From Tissierella sp. MB52-C2 (lineage in GTDB: Bacteria; Bacillota; Clostridia; Tissierellales; Tissierellaceae), in the NCBI RefSeq assembly GCF_030931715.1, contig NZ_CP133261.1, positions 2,892,643 through 2,956,642 on the forward strand: a DNA stretch of 64,000 bases, written 5' to 3'. Both the position numbers and the translations under genes were made by a program. The notes under the pieces were generated by a model that searched no databases, was not told the origin of the DNA, and saw nothing but the letters and a program-made list of their open reading frames with translations. Every line of letters starts with the position of its first letter. Position 1 is the first letter of the stretch. Below are positions 18,557 to 27,253 of the stretch, in pieces.

Positions 18557-19532
18557 TTTTTTCCTCCAATAACTTTTCTGTAACAAATCTATAATACTCT
18601 GGACTATCTATTTTCGTTTTCTTCCATCCTTGCTCAAATGTGTCTACAATTGTTTGTGGTAAGGGACCATTTTTACCAATATCTAAATTTTGCTCAAGTT
18701 GTTCTAGCTTTGAAGCACCAACAATAACCCCGTCTCCATGTCTAGAATCGAGTAAAGAATGATAGATAAGCCACCTATATGCCGCCTCTATAATTGTTAT
18801 TCCTTCTTCTTTACATTGATTATTTATTAAGCTATAAGCTTCAAAATAAGACTCCTTCCAATAGCGATCCATATAATTAGATCTATAAGTAAAGCGACCT
18901 GGATCCGGATTGTCGGTGTACTTAGAATATCTTCCTGATAAAATCCCACCTGCAAGGGGATTGTAAGCATAAAACCTCATTCCCAACTTTCTTATAGTTG
19001 GGAAAAGTTCACTTTCAGCCTTTCTACTTAAGCCATTATAAACACCTTGATAAACGGTAGGTATTAGCCAACCATTTTTTTTACAAATATTATAGACATC
19101 TACAACCATATGCGCTGGAAAGTTACTTAATCCTAGTTCTTTAAACTTATTCTTCTGATACAGTTCTGCACATACTTCTAGAGTGTTTTCTATTGGAGTA
19201 TTTGGATCTGGAAAATGCAAGTATAAAATATCCACTGCTTCTAATGATAACCTTCTCAATGATTCACAAATTTGCATATTAATTGCTTCTCCATCTAACC
19301 TTTGAGTTATTCTAGGATTAACCTTTGTTGCAATACTATACTTGTTTTTTGGTACATCTTTTAATGCCTTTCCTAATATTTCTTCAGAAGATCCATTATT
19401 ATAAACAAACGCTGTATCTATTTCATAGTAACCTGATTTAATAAACTTATTAACCATCTTTTCAGCATCCATTTTATCAACTTGTGGACCAAATGTCATC
19501 GTTCCTAGAATCAACTTAATATTATCGCTCAT
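18549..19532 (-). CDS. Aldo/keto reductase
   Basis: A 327-residue NADPH-dependent oxidoreductase with TIM-barrel fold. The catalytic tetrad is visible: Asp39 and Tyr44 (EIDTAFVYNNG), Lys70 (SIATK) and His106 (DILYLHFPDP). The C-terminal half has GVYNGLSRKAE, YAYNPLAGGILSGRY and VIVGASKLEQLEQNL, closest to the AKR7 (aflatoxin aldehyde reductase) type. Translationally coupled to the TPP decarboxylase gene by overlap, so it probably reduces the aldehyde that enzyme makes to an alcohol. Confidence 0.88.
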   Translation of the reverse strand: MSDNIKLILGTMTFGPQVDKMDAEKMVNKFIKSGYYEIDTAFVYNNGSSEEILGKALKDVPKNKYSIATKVNPRITQRLDGEAINMQICESLRRLSLEAVDILYLHFPDPNTPIENTLEVCAELYQKNKFKELGLSNFPAHMVVDVYNICKKNGWLIPTVYQGVYNGLSRKAESELFPTIRKLGMRFYAYNPLAGGILSGRYSKYTDNPDPGRFTYRSNYMDRYWKESYFEAYSLINNQCKEEGITIIEAAYRWLIYHSLLDSRHGDGVIVGASKLEQLEQNLDIGKNGPLPQTIVDTFEQGWKKTKIDSPEYYRFVTEKLLEEKND

Positions 19533-19575
19533 ACTATCTTCTCCTTATAACACTATTGAAAATCTTATCCTCAAT

Positions 19576-20952
19576 TTATAGCAAAGAATATAACTCCTCC
19601 AACCTATTTTCTAAATTCATAACGCAGTCAATTATTTTATTAATCTCTTTATCAGTTTTATTTGCATATCTTGCCAAAGATATAAATTTATCAATTAGTT
19701 CTTGGTCTGTAAGGGGATTCTCTGGTTCACCTTTTGGAAAGTCTATCCTCTCAGTATATTTAGTATTATCCTTTTTGGTTATTGTCAATATCGCTGGACG
19801 CATTTGAGGAACAAGTGCTGATAATTCTTCATTTTCACAGATTTTTACCTTCTCAAGTAAAAAATGAATCTCAGGTTCTAAAATCATATTAGATGAAAAC
19901 TCCTTATCTGTAGCTTTCCCAAAAAGCAAAGCAATAACAGTACTATAGGGAATACTCATTTTTGCAGAAGAAGTTCCTTGTATTTTAGTATGATCATGTC
20001 GACCAATAACATATTCATATGTATCAATTTTAATTTCTTTTATTTCTTCAAGTAATAATTGATTGTTCCTTCTAATATTAAAAGCTGCTTCAATTGATGA
20101 ATGACAATGTCTACAAGCAGCATATAGTTTAAAGTATACTTTTAGTATCTTATATGACTCTTCCTTTGAGATTAATAATTTTGTGTTATCGAAGTTATCT
20201 GACATCATCTCCAAAAAACCAATGTTTCCAGACAAGGCATCCTTTGGAACCAAAAGTCCTATTTTTGCCATATACGTAGATAATAATCCATTAACAGATG
20301 CTTGTCCTACATTAAATGCCTTTAATTGTGATTCATCATCTAAAACCTTTAAGGTTCCCCCACTGGTAATCGCTGCGCTTGAAAATGCTGCTTTCATCTG
20401 CTCTTTAGTAAATTTATCAGCTACTGCAATACTAATTGCTGCTCCAATAGACCCACATGTTGCAGTTGGATGATATCCTTTATTATAATGACTTGGTTGA
20501 ATTGCAGAAGCCAGCCTTATCGAAGCTTCATATCCAATAATTATACCCCTTATTAAATCCATACCGCTAAGTTTATATTTTTGTGCATATGGTAAAAGAG
20601 CTGAAATAATAGGAGCACCAGGATGAATTGCTCCAAATCTAACTCCATCATCTAACTCTAAAAAATGAGCACTTATTCCATTTATAAACACAGCATTTTG
20701 CAAATTTGTTTTATATTCTGTTCCAATAACAGATATATCTCCATATTCGTCACATAAATTACTAATTGAATTACTACTATTCATTTCTATACTTTTAGCA
20801 CCTGCAAGTGTTACTCCTATATAATCAAGTATGCACCTTTTGGTTTGATGTATTACAGATTCATGAAATGTATCTTGAGAAAGTTCATATAATCTATCTA
20901 AAAAACAATCTGTAAGATTAAAACCTATATTAGCACTATCTTTTATATTCAT
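19576..20952 (-). CDS. MmgE/PrpD family dehydratase/isomerase
   Basis: A 458-residue protein of the 2-methylcitrate dehydratase/cis-aconitate decarboxylase superfamily. Seen: the N-terminal helical domain with ILDYIGVTLAGA, ISAHFLELDDG, HPGAPIISALLPYA, GYHPTATCGSIGAA and KLYAACRHCHSSIEA. These enzymes dehydrate, isomerise or decarboxylate tricarboxylic or similar acids without an Fe-S cluster. No 2-methylcitrate synthase or prpB is nearby, so propionate breakdown is not the context. It follows the ATP-grasp gene and precedes the aldo/keto reductase gene in the small-acid block. Confidence 0.85.
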   Translation of the reverse strand: MNIKDSANIGFNLTDCFLDRLYELSQDTFHESVIHQTKRCILDYIGVTLAGAKSIEMNSSNSISNLCDEYGDISVIGTEYKTNLQNAVFINGISAHFLELDDGVRFGAIHPGAPIISALLPYAQKYKLSGMDLIRGIIIGYEASIRLASAIQPSHYNKGYHPTATCGSIGAAISIAVADKFTKEQMKAAFSSAAITSGGTLKVLDDESQLKAFNVGQASVNGLLSTYMAKIGLLVPKDALSGNIGFLEMMSDNFDNTKLLISKEESYKILKVYFKLYAACRHCHSSIEAAFNIRRNNQLLLEEIKEIKIDTYEYVIGRHDHTKIQGTSSAKMSIPYSTVIALLFGKATDKEFSSNMILEPEIHFLLEKVKICENEELSALVPQMRPAILTITKKDNTKYTERIDFPKGEPENPLTDQELIDKFISLARYANKTDKEINKIIDCVMNLENRLEELYSLL

Positions 20953-20979
20953 AATTTAAGCTCTTCCTTTTTCATTAGA

Positions 20980-22218
20980 TTACAAGTATATATCTTTTCT
21001 CATAATTGGTGAATTCATTATATCGTGAATTTCTAATTTCTTGATAGCAGTTTCTATTTTAGTATTTAACTCTTCTAAGTTATTTCCCTTAACTACAAAA
21101 GCACCGACCCTGTTAATACTCGATATATCATCTCCAATGGTCATCCCTTTTGTTTTATATTGTACAATATATTCAATTATATTTTTCTCTATTAATTCTT
21201 TATCACCCTTAATAAAACCCATTATTGATGGTTTAGCATATAATAAAGTTTCAGAGAAGTATTGTTCATTCTTTTTTGTTGCTATATCAATTGGTAATCC
21301 CATAAAAGAATTAATCGTTTGATTTATTATATCAAATCCTGTTATAAGTTCTATCATTCTAGAACTCTCTCCTCCACCTATTCTAGGTGCAAATTCAATA
21401 ATATTTATCTCTTCATTGCTAATAATTGCCTGTACCATAAGCGGAGTATTATCTAATTGAAAAACAAGTGCTATCTTTTCCACAATTTCCTTAATCTCTT
21501 TTATCTTTTTACTATCTATATTTGGTGGTGTAACAGTACCAGTAATTTGTTGTAAGTCACTACTTCTACAATTTATTTTTTTTCTTTCCCGAATTGTTAA
21601 AATATGGGCTTCATGATTTTTAATGAAGCAGTCTATACCTATTTCTTTGCCTTCTATATATTCTTCAATTATAGCTTGATTACTTCTACTAATCTTTAAA
21701 GCATTATTCAAATAAAATAATAATTCTTTATCATCTACTACTTTATTAACCCCTTTTGACCCATTACTATCTGATGGTTTTACTATTAATGGATATTTCA
21801 AATCATTATCTTCATATTCACTAATCTCTTTTACATTAATATATTTTGAAGTTGGAATAGAATTCTGTTCCATTATTCTTTTCATAAAAATCTTATTTGT
21901 TACATTTAAAGATGTCTCATAACTATATGGAACATGATAACCTAATTTTTCAGAAACATATATGGCTGTAATATTAGCTTGATCAATACAAGTAGTTATA
22001 ACTAAATCCACCTTTTTATCTTTTGCTATTTGTAAGACTCTTTCTTTATCGAGAGTGCTTTCTTGAATATGTTCATTAGCATATTTCTTAGCAATAGGGT
22101 TTTCATAATAGTCTATCAATATAGTATAATAACCCCTTCTTTTTAATCTTTGAATTAATTCTATATGAGCAGATGTGCCACCTAAAACAATTGCTTTTAA
22201 TCTATCATCCTTCTGCAT
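20980..22218 (-). CDS. ATP-grasp ligase
   Basis: A 412-residue carboxylate-amine or carboxylate-thiol ligase. N-terminal Rossmann part (KAIVLGGTSAHIELIQRLK), ATP-binding loop PLIVKPSDSNGSKGV, EEYIEGKEIGID and metal-binding NIIEFAPRIGGGESS are all present, followed by a C-terminal extension of about 90 residues with GMTIGDD and a family-typical VGAFVVKG. It would activate a carboxylic acid as an acyl phosphate and pass it to an amine. Placed between the acid pathway genes and the glycosyltransferases, a likely role is to join that acid to an amino sugar such as viosamine. This role is inferred from position. Confidence 0.82.
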   Translation of the reverse strand: MQKDDRLKAIVLGGTSAHIELIQRLKRRGYYTILIDYYENPIAKKYANEHIQESTLDKERVLQIAKDKKVDLVITTCIDQANITAIYVSEKLGYHVPYSYETSLNVTNKIFMKRIMEQNSIPTSKYINVKEISEYEDNDLKYPLIVKPSDSNGSKGVNKVVDDKELLFYLNNALKISRSNQAIIEEYIEGKEIGIDCFIKNHEAHILTIRERKKINCRSSDLQQITGTVTPPNIDSKKIKEIKEIVEKIALVFQLDNTPLMVQAIISNEEINIIEFAPRIGGGESSRMIELITGFDIINQTINSFMGLPIDIATKKNEQYFSETLLYAKPSIMGFIKGDKELIEKNIIEYIVQYKTKGMTIGDDISSINRVGAFVVKGNNLEELNTKIETAIKKLEIHDIMNSPIMRKDIYL

Positions 22219-22262
22219 TACTATCTCTCCATTTCATGTTGAACAGTTGTGTTTTGAATTTA

Positions 22263-23393
22263 TCACAGTAATTCTTTTAATGAAATTATTTTACTTTTTA
22301 CATTTAATTTAATTAACTCATCTCTAATGTTTTTAGAGTCATAAAAAGGAGTTATAATTATTGCATCAACAAATGAATTTGTGTTTATCTCTTGAGGCCT
22401 AATTATAGGCCTTTCACTACACCCCTTTACATGACTATCTATAAAAAATGCTACTTCTATATCTGTATTATTCAGTTTATCTTTAATAGCATTTCCAAGG
22501 GTTCCAGCACCATATATTCCTATATTGGTAATTTTATTTTTTATAAAGTAATCAAGAATAGTCTCACTATCTATATGATTTTCAAAATTACCTTTTAAGT
22601 CCCTATATTCTTCTAATAATATGGCATTATCTATATCTTTTTGCAAATATGCACTATATTTTTTAGGTAAATATTTTAGAACCTTGTTTTTTTGCTCGGA
22701 CCTCATTTCTGAAAATCTTTTTTTATCTTTCTGTGTAATGCTATTTTTATTAATCCTATAAACCCCCACGACGTCTTCCATTATAGCACCATATCCTTTT
22801 TGTAAACACAGTATCTGTGAGATATAGTCACCATATGGGGCATTGTACCAAATATCTGGAGGGTTTTCTAATACACTCTTTCTATACATTTTAGTTAATG
22901 TCCTTATCGATAAAGGATTTCGACGTAATTTTGTACCCTCTATTAAGAAATCCTCTAGACTAAACTTTTCATTTTTATGAATTTGATCTTCTAGAAAACA
23001 ATTTGTCTTTTGTTCATAAATTTTGTATCCAAAACCACAAATAGTGTGTTCAGGATTATTATCTAAAAAGTCTACTTGTTTTTGTAGTTTATAATTATCT
23101 ATCCAATAATCATCACCTTCCAGTGCTGCAATATACTCACCACTACACATTTCAACATTCGAAATTGAATTTTTTCTAGCCCCAACATTTTTTTCCTGTA
23201 AATTCAATCTTATGATATCTGGATATTTATTTTCATAATCTATAACTATACTCCTAGTATCATCCGTGGAACAATCTTCACCTATAATTAACTCATATTT
23301 AAAGTTTGTTATCTGAGATATCACACTATCTATGGCTTCTTTTATAAATTTCTCGTGATTATAAGCAGTCATTACTACACTAACTTTTAACAT
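22263..23393 (-). CDS. GT2 glycosyltransferase with C-terminal Rossmann-like domain
   Basis: A 376-residue cytoplasmic GT-A glycosyltransferase. Residues 1-110 carry SVVMTAYNHEKFIKEAIDSV, GEDCSTDDT and ALEGDDYWID. After about residue 280 a separate segment begins NIGIYGAGTLGNAIKDKL, continues AFFIDSHVKGCSERPII and ends near VDAIIITPFYDS; it looks like a small nucleotide- or ligand-binding alpha/beta domain. The gene at 23475 has the same two-part build, so the pair arose by tandem duplication. Likely adds sugars during flagellin glycan assembly. Confidence 0.85.
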   Translation of the reverse strand: MLKVSVVMTAYNHEKFIKEAIDSVISQITNFKYELIIGEDCSTDDTRSIVIDYENKYPDIIRLNLQEKNVGARKNSISNVEMCSGEYIAALEGDDYWIDNYKLQKQVDFLDNNPEHTICGFGYKIYEQKTNCFLEDQIHKNEKFSLEDFLIEGTKLRRNPLSIRTLTKMYRKSVLENPPDIWYNAPYGDYISQILCLQKGYGAIMEDVVGVYRINKNSITQKDKKRFSEMRSEQKNKVLKYLPKKYSAYLQKDIDNAILLEEYRDLKGNFENHIDSETILDYFIKNKITNIGIYGAGTLGNAIKDKLNNTDIEVAFFIDSHVKGCSERPIIRPQEINTNSFVDAIIITPFYDSKNIRDELIKLNVKSKIISLKELL

Positions 23394-23474
23394 TCAAATT
23401 CTCCTTCTAATTAAAATAAAATATCTAATTCATAAGCTCACTCAGATTTAGAACTTCCATTTCTTAAATTCTTA

Positions 23475-24602
23475 CTAACTTAGAATATCTTCTATTGAAA
23501 TTATCTTTATCTTAGTCTTCTTCTTTAAAAATTCTCTTATATTATTAAAATCAAAAGAAGGTGTTATGATAATGACATCTACATTTAGATTATCGTCCAC
23601 TTCATAGGGTTCAATAATATTTATTTGATTATCTCCTCGTGTATTTTTATCTATAAAATGCAAAATATTTACTCCAGAGCCTTCTATCTTTTTAATTAGT
23701 AAATTGCATAAAGTGCCTACGCCGTATATAGCAATATTATTAAAATTATTTGTTTTAAAGTACTTAACTATATCATGACTATTTGAAGGATCCATAAATC
23801 TATCTATAAATTCACTATAAGATTTCCTGATAATTGATTTTTCTATGCTCATCTGAATATCTTCACTATACTTCAAAGGTAAATATTCTAAAATATATTG
23901 CTTAACTTGTATCCATCTTTCCAAAAACTTAATCTTATCTTTCTGGGTTGTACTATCTTTATTAATTCTATATGTCCCCATAACGTCTTCTAAAAAAGCT
24001 CCATACCCTTTTTCTAATAATAATATCACTCTCATCATATCTACCGTGGGTACTTTTTCATTGAAATTCGGATGGTTTTCCAATGCACTCTTCCTAAACA
24101 TAATTGTTAACAATCGTGGAAATAACTTATTGGATTCATTTTTAGCTTCTTCTTTTATAAAGTCTTCTAAGCTAAATTTTCTATTTTCATGTACTATGTT
24201 CCCCAGAAAATTTCCTGTTTCATGATAATATCTTTTATATCCATGACCACAAAAACTACAATCAAGGTTCTTATCAAGAAACTCTACTTGCTTTTGAAGT
24301 TTTTTCTCATCTATCCAATAGTCATCACCTTCTAAAAATGCTATATATTCACCTTTACACATTTTAAAAGTAGATAAAAAGGTTCCTTTGCCCCCAGTAT
24401 TATAATCTTGTAAGTTCAATTTAATAATGTCGGGATATCTTAGCTTATATTCTTTAACTATAGCTCTAGTATTATCATCCGAATAATCTTCACATATAAC
24501 TAATTCATATTTAAAATTAGTCCTTTGCATTAATACACTATCTATTGATTCTCTTATAAAATCCTCATGGTTATATGTAGTCATCAAAACACTAACTTTC
24601 AT
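23475..24602 (-). CDS. GT2 glycosyltransferase, tandem paralogue
   Basis: A 375-residue paralogue of the gene at 22263: VSVLMTTYNHEDFIRESIDS, CEDYSDDNT, FLEGDDYWID, then GTYRINKDSTTQKDK (the neighbour has VYRINKNSITQKDK) and a C-terminal domain starting NIAIYGVGTLCNLLIKKI. Two such enzymes suggest at least two glycosidic additions to the same chain. It follows the TagD-type gene by 59 bases. Donor and acceptor cannot be told from sequence. Confidence 0.85.
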   Translation of the reverse strand: MKVSVLMTTYNHEDFIRESIDSVLMQRTNFKYELVICEDYSDDNTRAIVKEYKLRYPDIIKLNLQDYNTGGKGTFLSTFKMCKGEYIAFLEGDDYWIDEKKLQKQVEFLDKNLDCSFCGHGYKRYYHETGNFLGNIVHENRKFSLEDFIKEEAKNESNKLFPRLLTIMFRKSALENHPNFNEKVPTVDMMRVILLLEKGYGAFLEDVMGTYRINKDSTTQKDKIKFLERWIQVKQYILEYLPLKYSEDIQMSIEKSIIRKSYSEFIDRFMDPSNSHDIVKYFKTNNFNNIAIYGVGTLCNLLIKKIEGSGVNILHFIDKNTRGDNQINIIEPYEVDDNLNVDVIIITPSFDFNNIREFLKKKTKIKIISIEDILS

Positions 24603-24661
24603 GTACTATCTCCTCCAAAACCTTCTTTAATATGTTCTATATCCTAATATTTAAATCTATA

Positions 24662-25048
24662 TTATACTCCTAAATCCTCTTTTATCTTCGTAGTAGATAT
24701 TTCTGGTGTCCTATTTAAATACACTACATCACAATGTTCTTTTAAGTAATCAAATTTTCCTTCCCAATCGTCACCCATAACAAAAATATCTACTTTAAAC
24801 TCTTTAATATTCCCAATTTTTTGTCCCCAATTATCTTCTGGAATAACCAAATCAACGTATCGAATAGATTCAACTAACTTTCTTCTTTCCTCATATGAAA
24901 AGTAGCATTTTTTCCCTTTGATTTCATTAAATTCATTCGTTGATAATCCAACGATTAAATAGTCTCCTAACTCCTTTGATCTTTTTAATAGATTGATATG
25001 TCCATAATGTAATAAATCAAATGTTCCGTATGTAATTACCTTTTTCAT
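24662..25048 (-). CDS. tagD: Glycerol-3-phosphate cytidylyltransferase (TagD family)
   Basis: A 128-residue enzyme making CDP-glycerol from CTP and glycerol-3-phosphate. The HxGH signature is in YGTFDLLHYGHINLLKR, with YFSYEERRKLVESI and the C-terminal RTPEISTTKIKE in place of the usual RTxGISTT. Full length for the family. It is 22 bases after the TagB/F-type gene. Because it sits inside the flagellin glycosylation operon, the CDP-glycerol probably decorates the flagellar glycan, although a role in wall teichoic acid cannot be excluded. Confidence 0.9.
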   Translation of the reverse strand: MKKVITYGTFDLLHYGHINLLKRSKELGDYLIVGLSTNEFNEIKGKKCYFSYEERRKLVESIRYVDLVIPEDNWGQKIGNIKEFKVDIFVMGDDWEGKFDYLKEHCDVVYLNRTPEISTTKIKEDLGV

Positions 25049-25070
25049 AGATTAACCTCTCCATATAAAC

Positions 25071-26327
25071 CTAATTTAAAATTATATCAAGTATTTTGTC
25101 ATACAATCTTGCTGAAGAATTACCATCATTATAATCGAACATCATATTTAGTATATTTTTTCTTTTCTTCTCAAACTCATCATTATCACTTAAAATATAT
25201 TCTAATGCTTTAACAAGCTCGTCCATATTTCCAGCTTTCGGTCCTGGTGTGATACTATCGTAATCGTAATAGATCTCCCTACTTTCACTAATATATTCTT
25301 TTAAATCATATGAAAAAAATATAATAGGTCTATTCGTTAACAGAAAATCAAAATATATAGATGAATAATCTGTAATTAAAATATCCGATAAGTTCAAAAA
25401 TAAATATGGGTCTTCTGCCGAATCAATGTTTAATATATTTTTATATTCTATATGATTAAAACTACTTTTTAGTTTTGACATTGGATGAGCTTTTATTAGT
25501 AAAATAGAATTATTATTACTTAAAAAATTATCTAGTTGTTCAATATTAACTATATCAAAAAACTTAAATTCACTATGTCTGAAAGTAGGCATATACATAA
25601 TTACTTTTTTACCATTCTGCTTTTCTCTCTCTAAACGATTATATAACTCAATATTTTTAATACTCAAATTCTTATTATTTATTAAATAATTTTTATTAAA
25701 AAAAACATCATTTCTTGGATAACCACAAACTATACCTTTATCCTTACTTGTCCTAAATGCCTTCTTAAAAATATCTCTTACATATTCAGATGTAGCTAAA
25801 TAATAATGAGTCGGTTGTTCATTTTGGATTCTTCTAACAGTCCACCTTAATTTTTTATATAGATTAGGAGGATTTCTTACTTCATCGAACTTATTGTCAC
25901 CATGAATCTTCTTTAATGGTATGCCATGAAATGAATTTATTTTTTTAGCTCCTCCAGATAGCCAAAATGAAATATCTTTAGTATGATGGTCAAAAATATA
26001 TACTCCTGATCTTAATGCAAAAAAAACTCCCTTTAATGAATATATGCTATATGCTTCATATCCATTTGTCCTTAATGTTCTAACAATATCGTCTATATCA
26101 GATATCCAAATAGGTCTTATACTGCTATCCTTAATTTCATTAACATAAAGATAAAAATATTTGGGATTATCACCAAAACTCTTTCCCATATTGCTACCAA
26201 ATAACCATATCTTTTTATCCCTTGGAATTAAATAGAGTAAATAGTATATTGGAATAAATAATATTGCAAACTTATCTACGATTTTTTTTATAATTACGAA
26301 TATTTTATTTGAATACTCCAAAACCAT
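25071..26327 (-). CDS. CDP-glycerol glycerophosphotransferase family protein (TagB/TagF-like)
   Basis: A 418-residue peripheral membrane enzyme. A hydrophobic N-terminal segment (about 10-32) precedes WLFGSNMGKSFGDNPKYFYL and KKINSFHGIPLKKIHG. The C-terminal catalytic part has KVIMYMPTFRHSEF, LLIKAHPM and SDILITDYSSIYFDFLLTNR, the SSIxFD CDP-glycerol site. It would transfer glycerol-phosphate from CDP-glycerol, the product of the adjacent tagD, to a glycan. At about 420 residues it is the size of TagB-like single-transfer enzymes rather than polymerases. Confidence 0.88.
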   Translation of the reverse strand: MVLEYSNKIFVIIKKIVDKFAILFIPIYYLLYLIPRDKKIWLFGSNMGKSFGDNPKYFYLYVNEIKDSSIRPIWISDIDDIVRTLRTNGYEAYSIYSLKGVFFALRSGVYIFDHHTKDISFWLSGGAKKINSFHGIPLKKIHGDNKFDEVRNPPNLYKKLRWTVRRIQNEQPTHYYLATSEYVRDIFKKAFRTSKDKGIVCGYPRNDVFFNKNYLINNKNLSIKNIELYNRLEREKQNGKKVIMYMPTFRHSEFKFFDIVNIEQLDNFLSNNNSILLIKAHPMSKLKSSFNHIEYKNILNIDSAEDPYLFLNLSDILITDYSSIYFDFLLTNRPIIFFSYDLKEYISESREIYYDYDSITPGPKAGNMDELVKALEYILSDNDEFEKKRKNILNMMFDYNDGNSSARLYDKILDIILN

Positions 26328-26358
26328 AACCCTCTCTTCTGCATCAACAATATAAGAT

Positions 26359-27123
26359 TTATATATTATTTTTTATTCTTCCATATACATCTTCATATCT
26401 GATTATATCATCTTCTCCAAAATAATCTCCTAATTGCACTTCAGCCACCATCAACAAATCAGTACAAGAAGTATTAACCAGTCTATGTTTACATCCTTTT
26501 GGAATAAATACATAACTTCCTTCCCTTACTTTCATTATTGATTCTCCTAGTACTACTTCACCTTCTCCAAGAATTATTATCCAATGTTCTTCCCTTTTTT
26601 TATGTTCTTGAAGACTTAACTCCCCTTTAGGATTTACTGTAATAATTTTTGATTGGGATTGTGAGTTTAAAAATGTAGTTTTATAGTGACCCCACGGTCT
26701 ATTATATATTTCATGTTCTAACTTTGTATCATCTAAAGATAGAAAATTATAATTGAGATCAAATTTTATAGCTTCCATAAGAAGTACATGCATATTTTTC
26801 TTGGTTATTATGTTTATTAAATGATTATTTTCGTTGACTATAGGCAAGAAATCTATCTTCTCTGATTTAAAAATCCCAACTATCTTACTAAAATCATCAT
26901 GTTCATTAACATAGTTAAAATCATCCTTACATATATCTACAATTCTATTATCAATCTTATATCCTTTTATAAAAGCTCTTCTTATATCACCATCAGTTAG
27001 GGTTCCAACAACTACATCATTATCATTTACTAAAATTAAAAAACCTTTCTTATTCTCTTCAATTTTTGTCAAAGCGTTTAATATTGTATCATCAATTTTT
27101 AAAACAAAGTTCATAATGTTCAT
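26359..27123 (-). CDS. CBS-pair protein fused to a mannose-6-phosphate isomerase type II-like cupin
   Basis: A 254-residue two-part protein. Residues about 1-125 are two CBS domains (FLILVNDNDVVVGTLTDGDI, FLPIVNENNHLINIITKKN). Residues about 140-254 match the cupin found at the C-terminus of ManC-type enzymes: YNRPWGHYKTT, PKGELSLQEHKKREEHWIII, VFIPKGCKHRLVN, and EVQLGDYFGEDDIIRYEDVYGR. That cupin isomerises fructose-6-phosphate and mannose-6-phosphate. In glycosylation loci CBS pairs are normally fused to nucleotidyltransferases, so this fusion is unusual. Next to NeuB and NeuA-HAD, it could supply mannose-6-phosphate for a Kdn-type nonulosonate. Confidence 0.75.
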   Translation of the reverse strand: MNIMNFVLKIDDTILNALTKIEENKKGFLILVNDNDVVVGTLTDGDIRRAFIKGYKIDNRIVDICKDDFNYVNEHDDFSKIVGIFKSEKIDFLPIVNENNHLINIITKKNMHVLLMEAIKFDLNYNFLSLDDTKLEHEIYNRPWGHYKTTFLNSQSQSKIITVNPKGELSLQEHKKREEHWIIILGEGEVVLGESIMKVREGSYVFIPKGCKHRLVNTSCTDLLMVAEVQLGDYFGEDDIIRYEDVYGRIKNNI

Positions 27124-27253
27124 AATTTAATTTCCCTCTTATTTCATATTCCATTATTTATAACTATAGATAATAAATAATTTATCTATTTTATTAATCT
27201 TAATTAAATTATTATCAAAAACTTCTTCATACACTTCATTCTTTTCATATTTT

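Noticed and set aside
13933-20952. A phosphonate biosynthesis cluster, suggested by the phosphonopyruvate-decarboxylase-like gene
   Set aside because: No PEP mutase gene (EDKxxxxxNS motif) or other phosphonate-specific enzyme is present, so the TPP enzyme alone does not support phosphonates.
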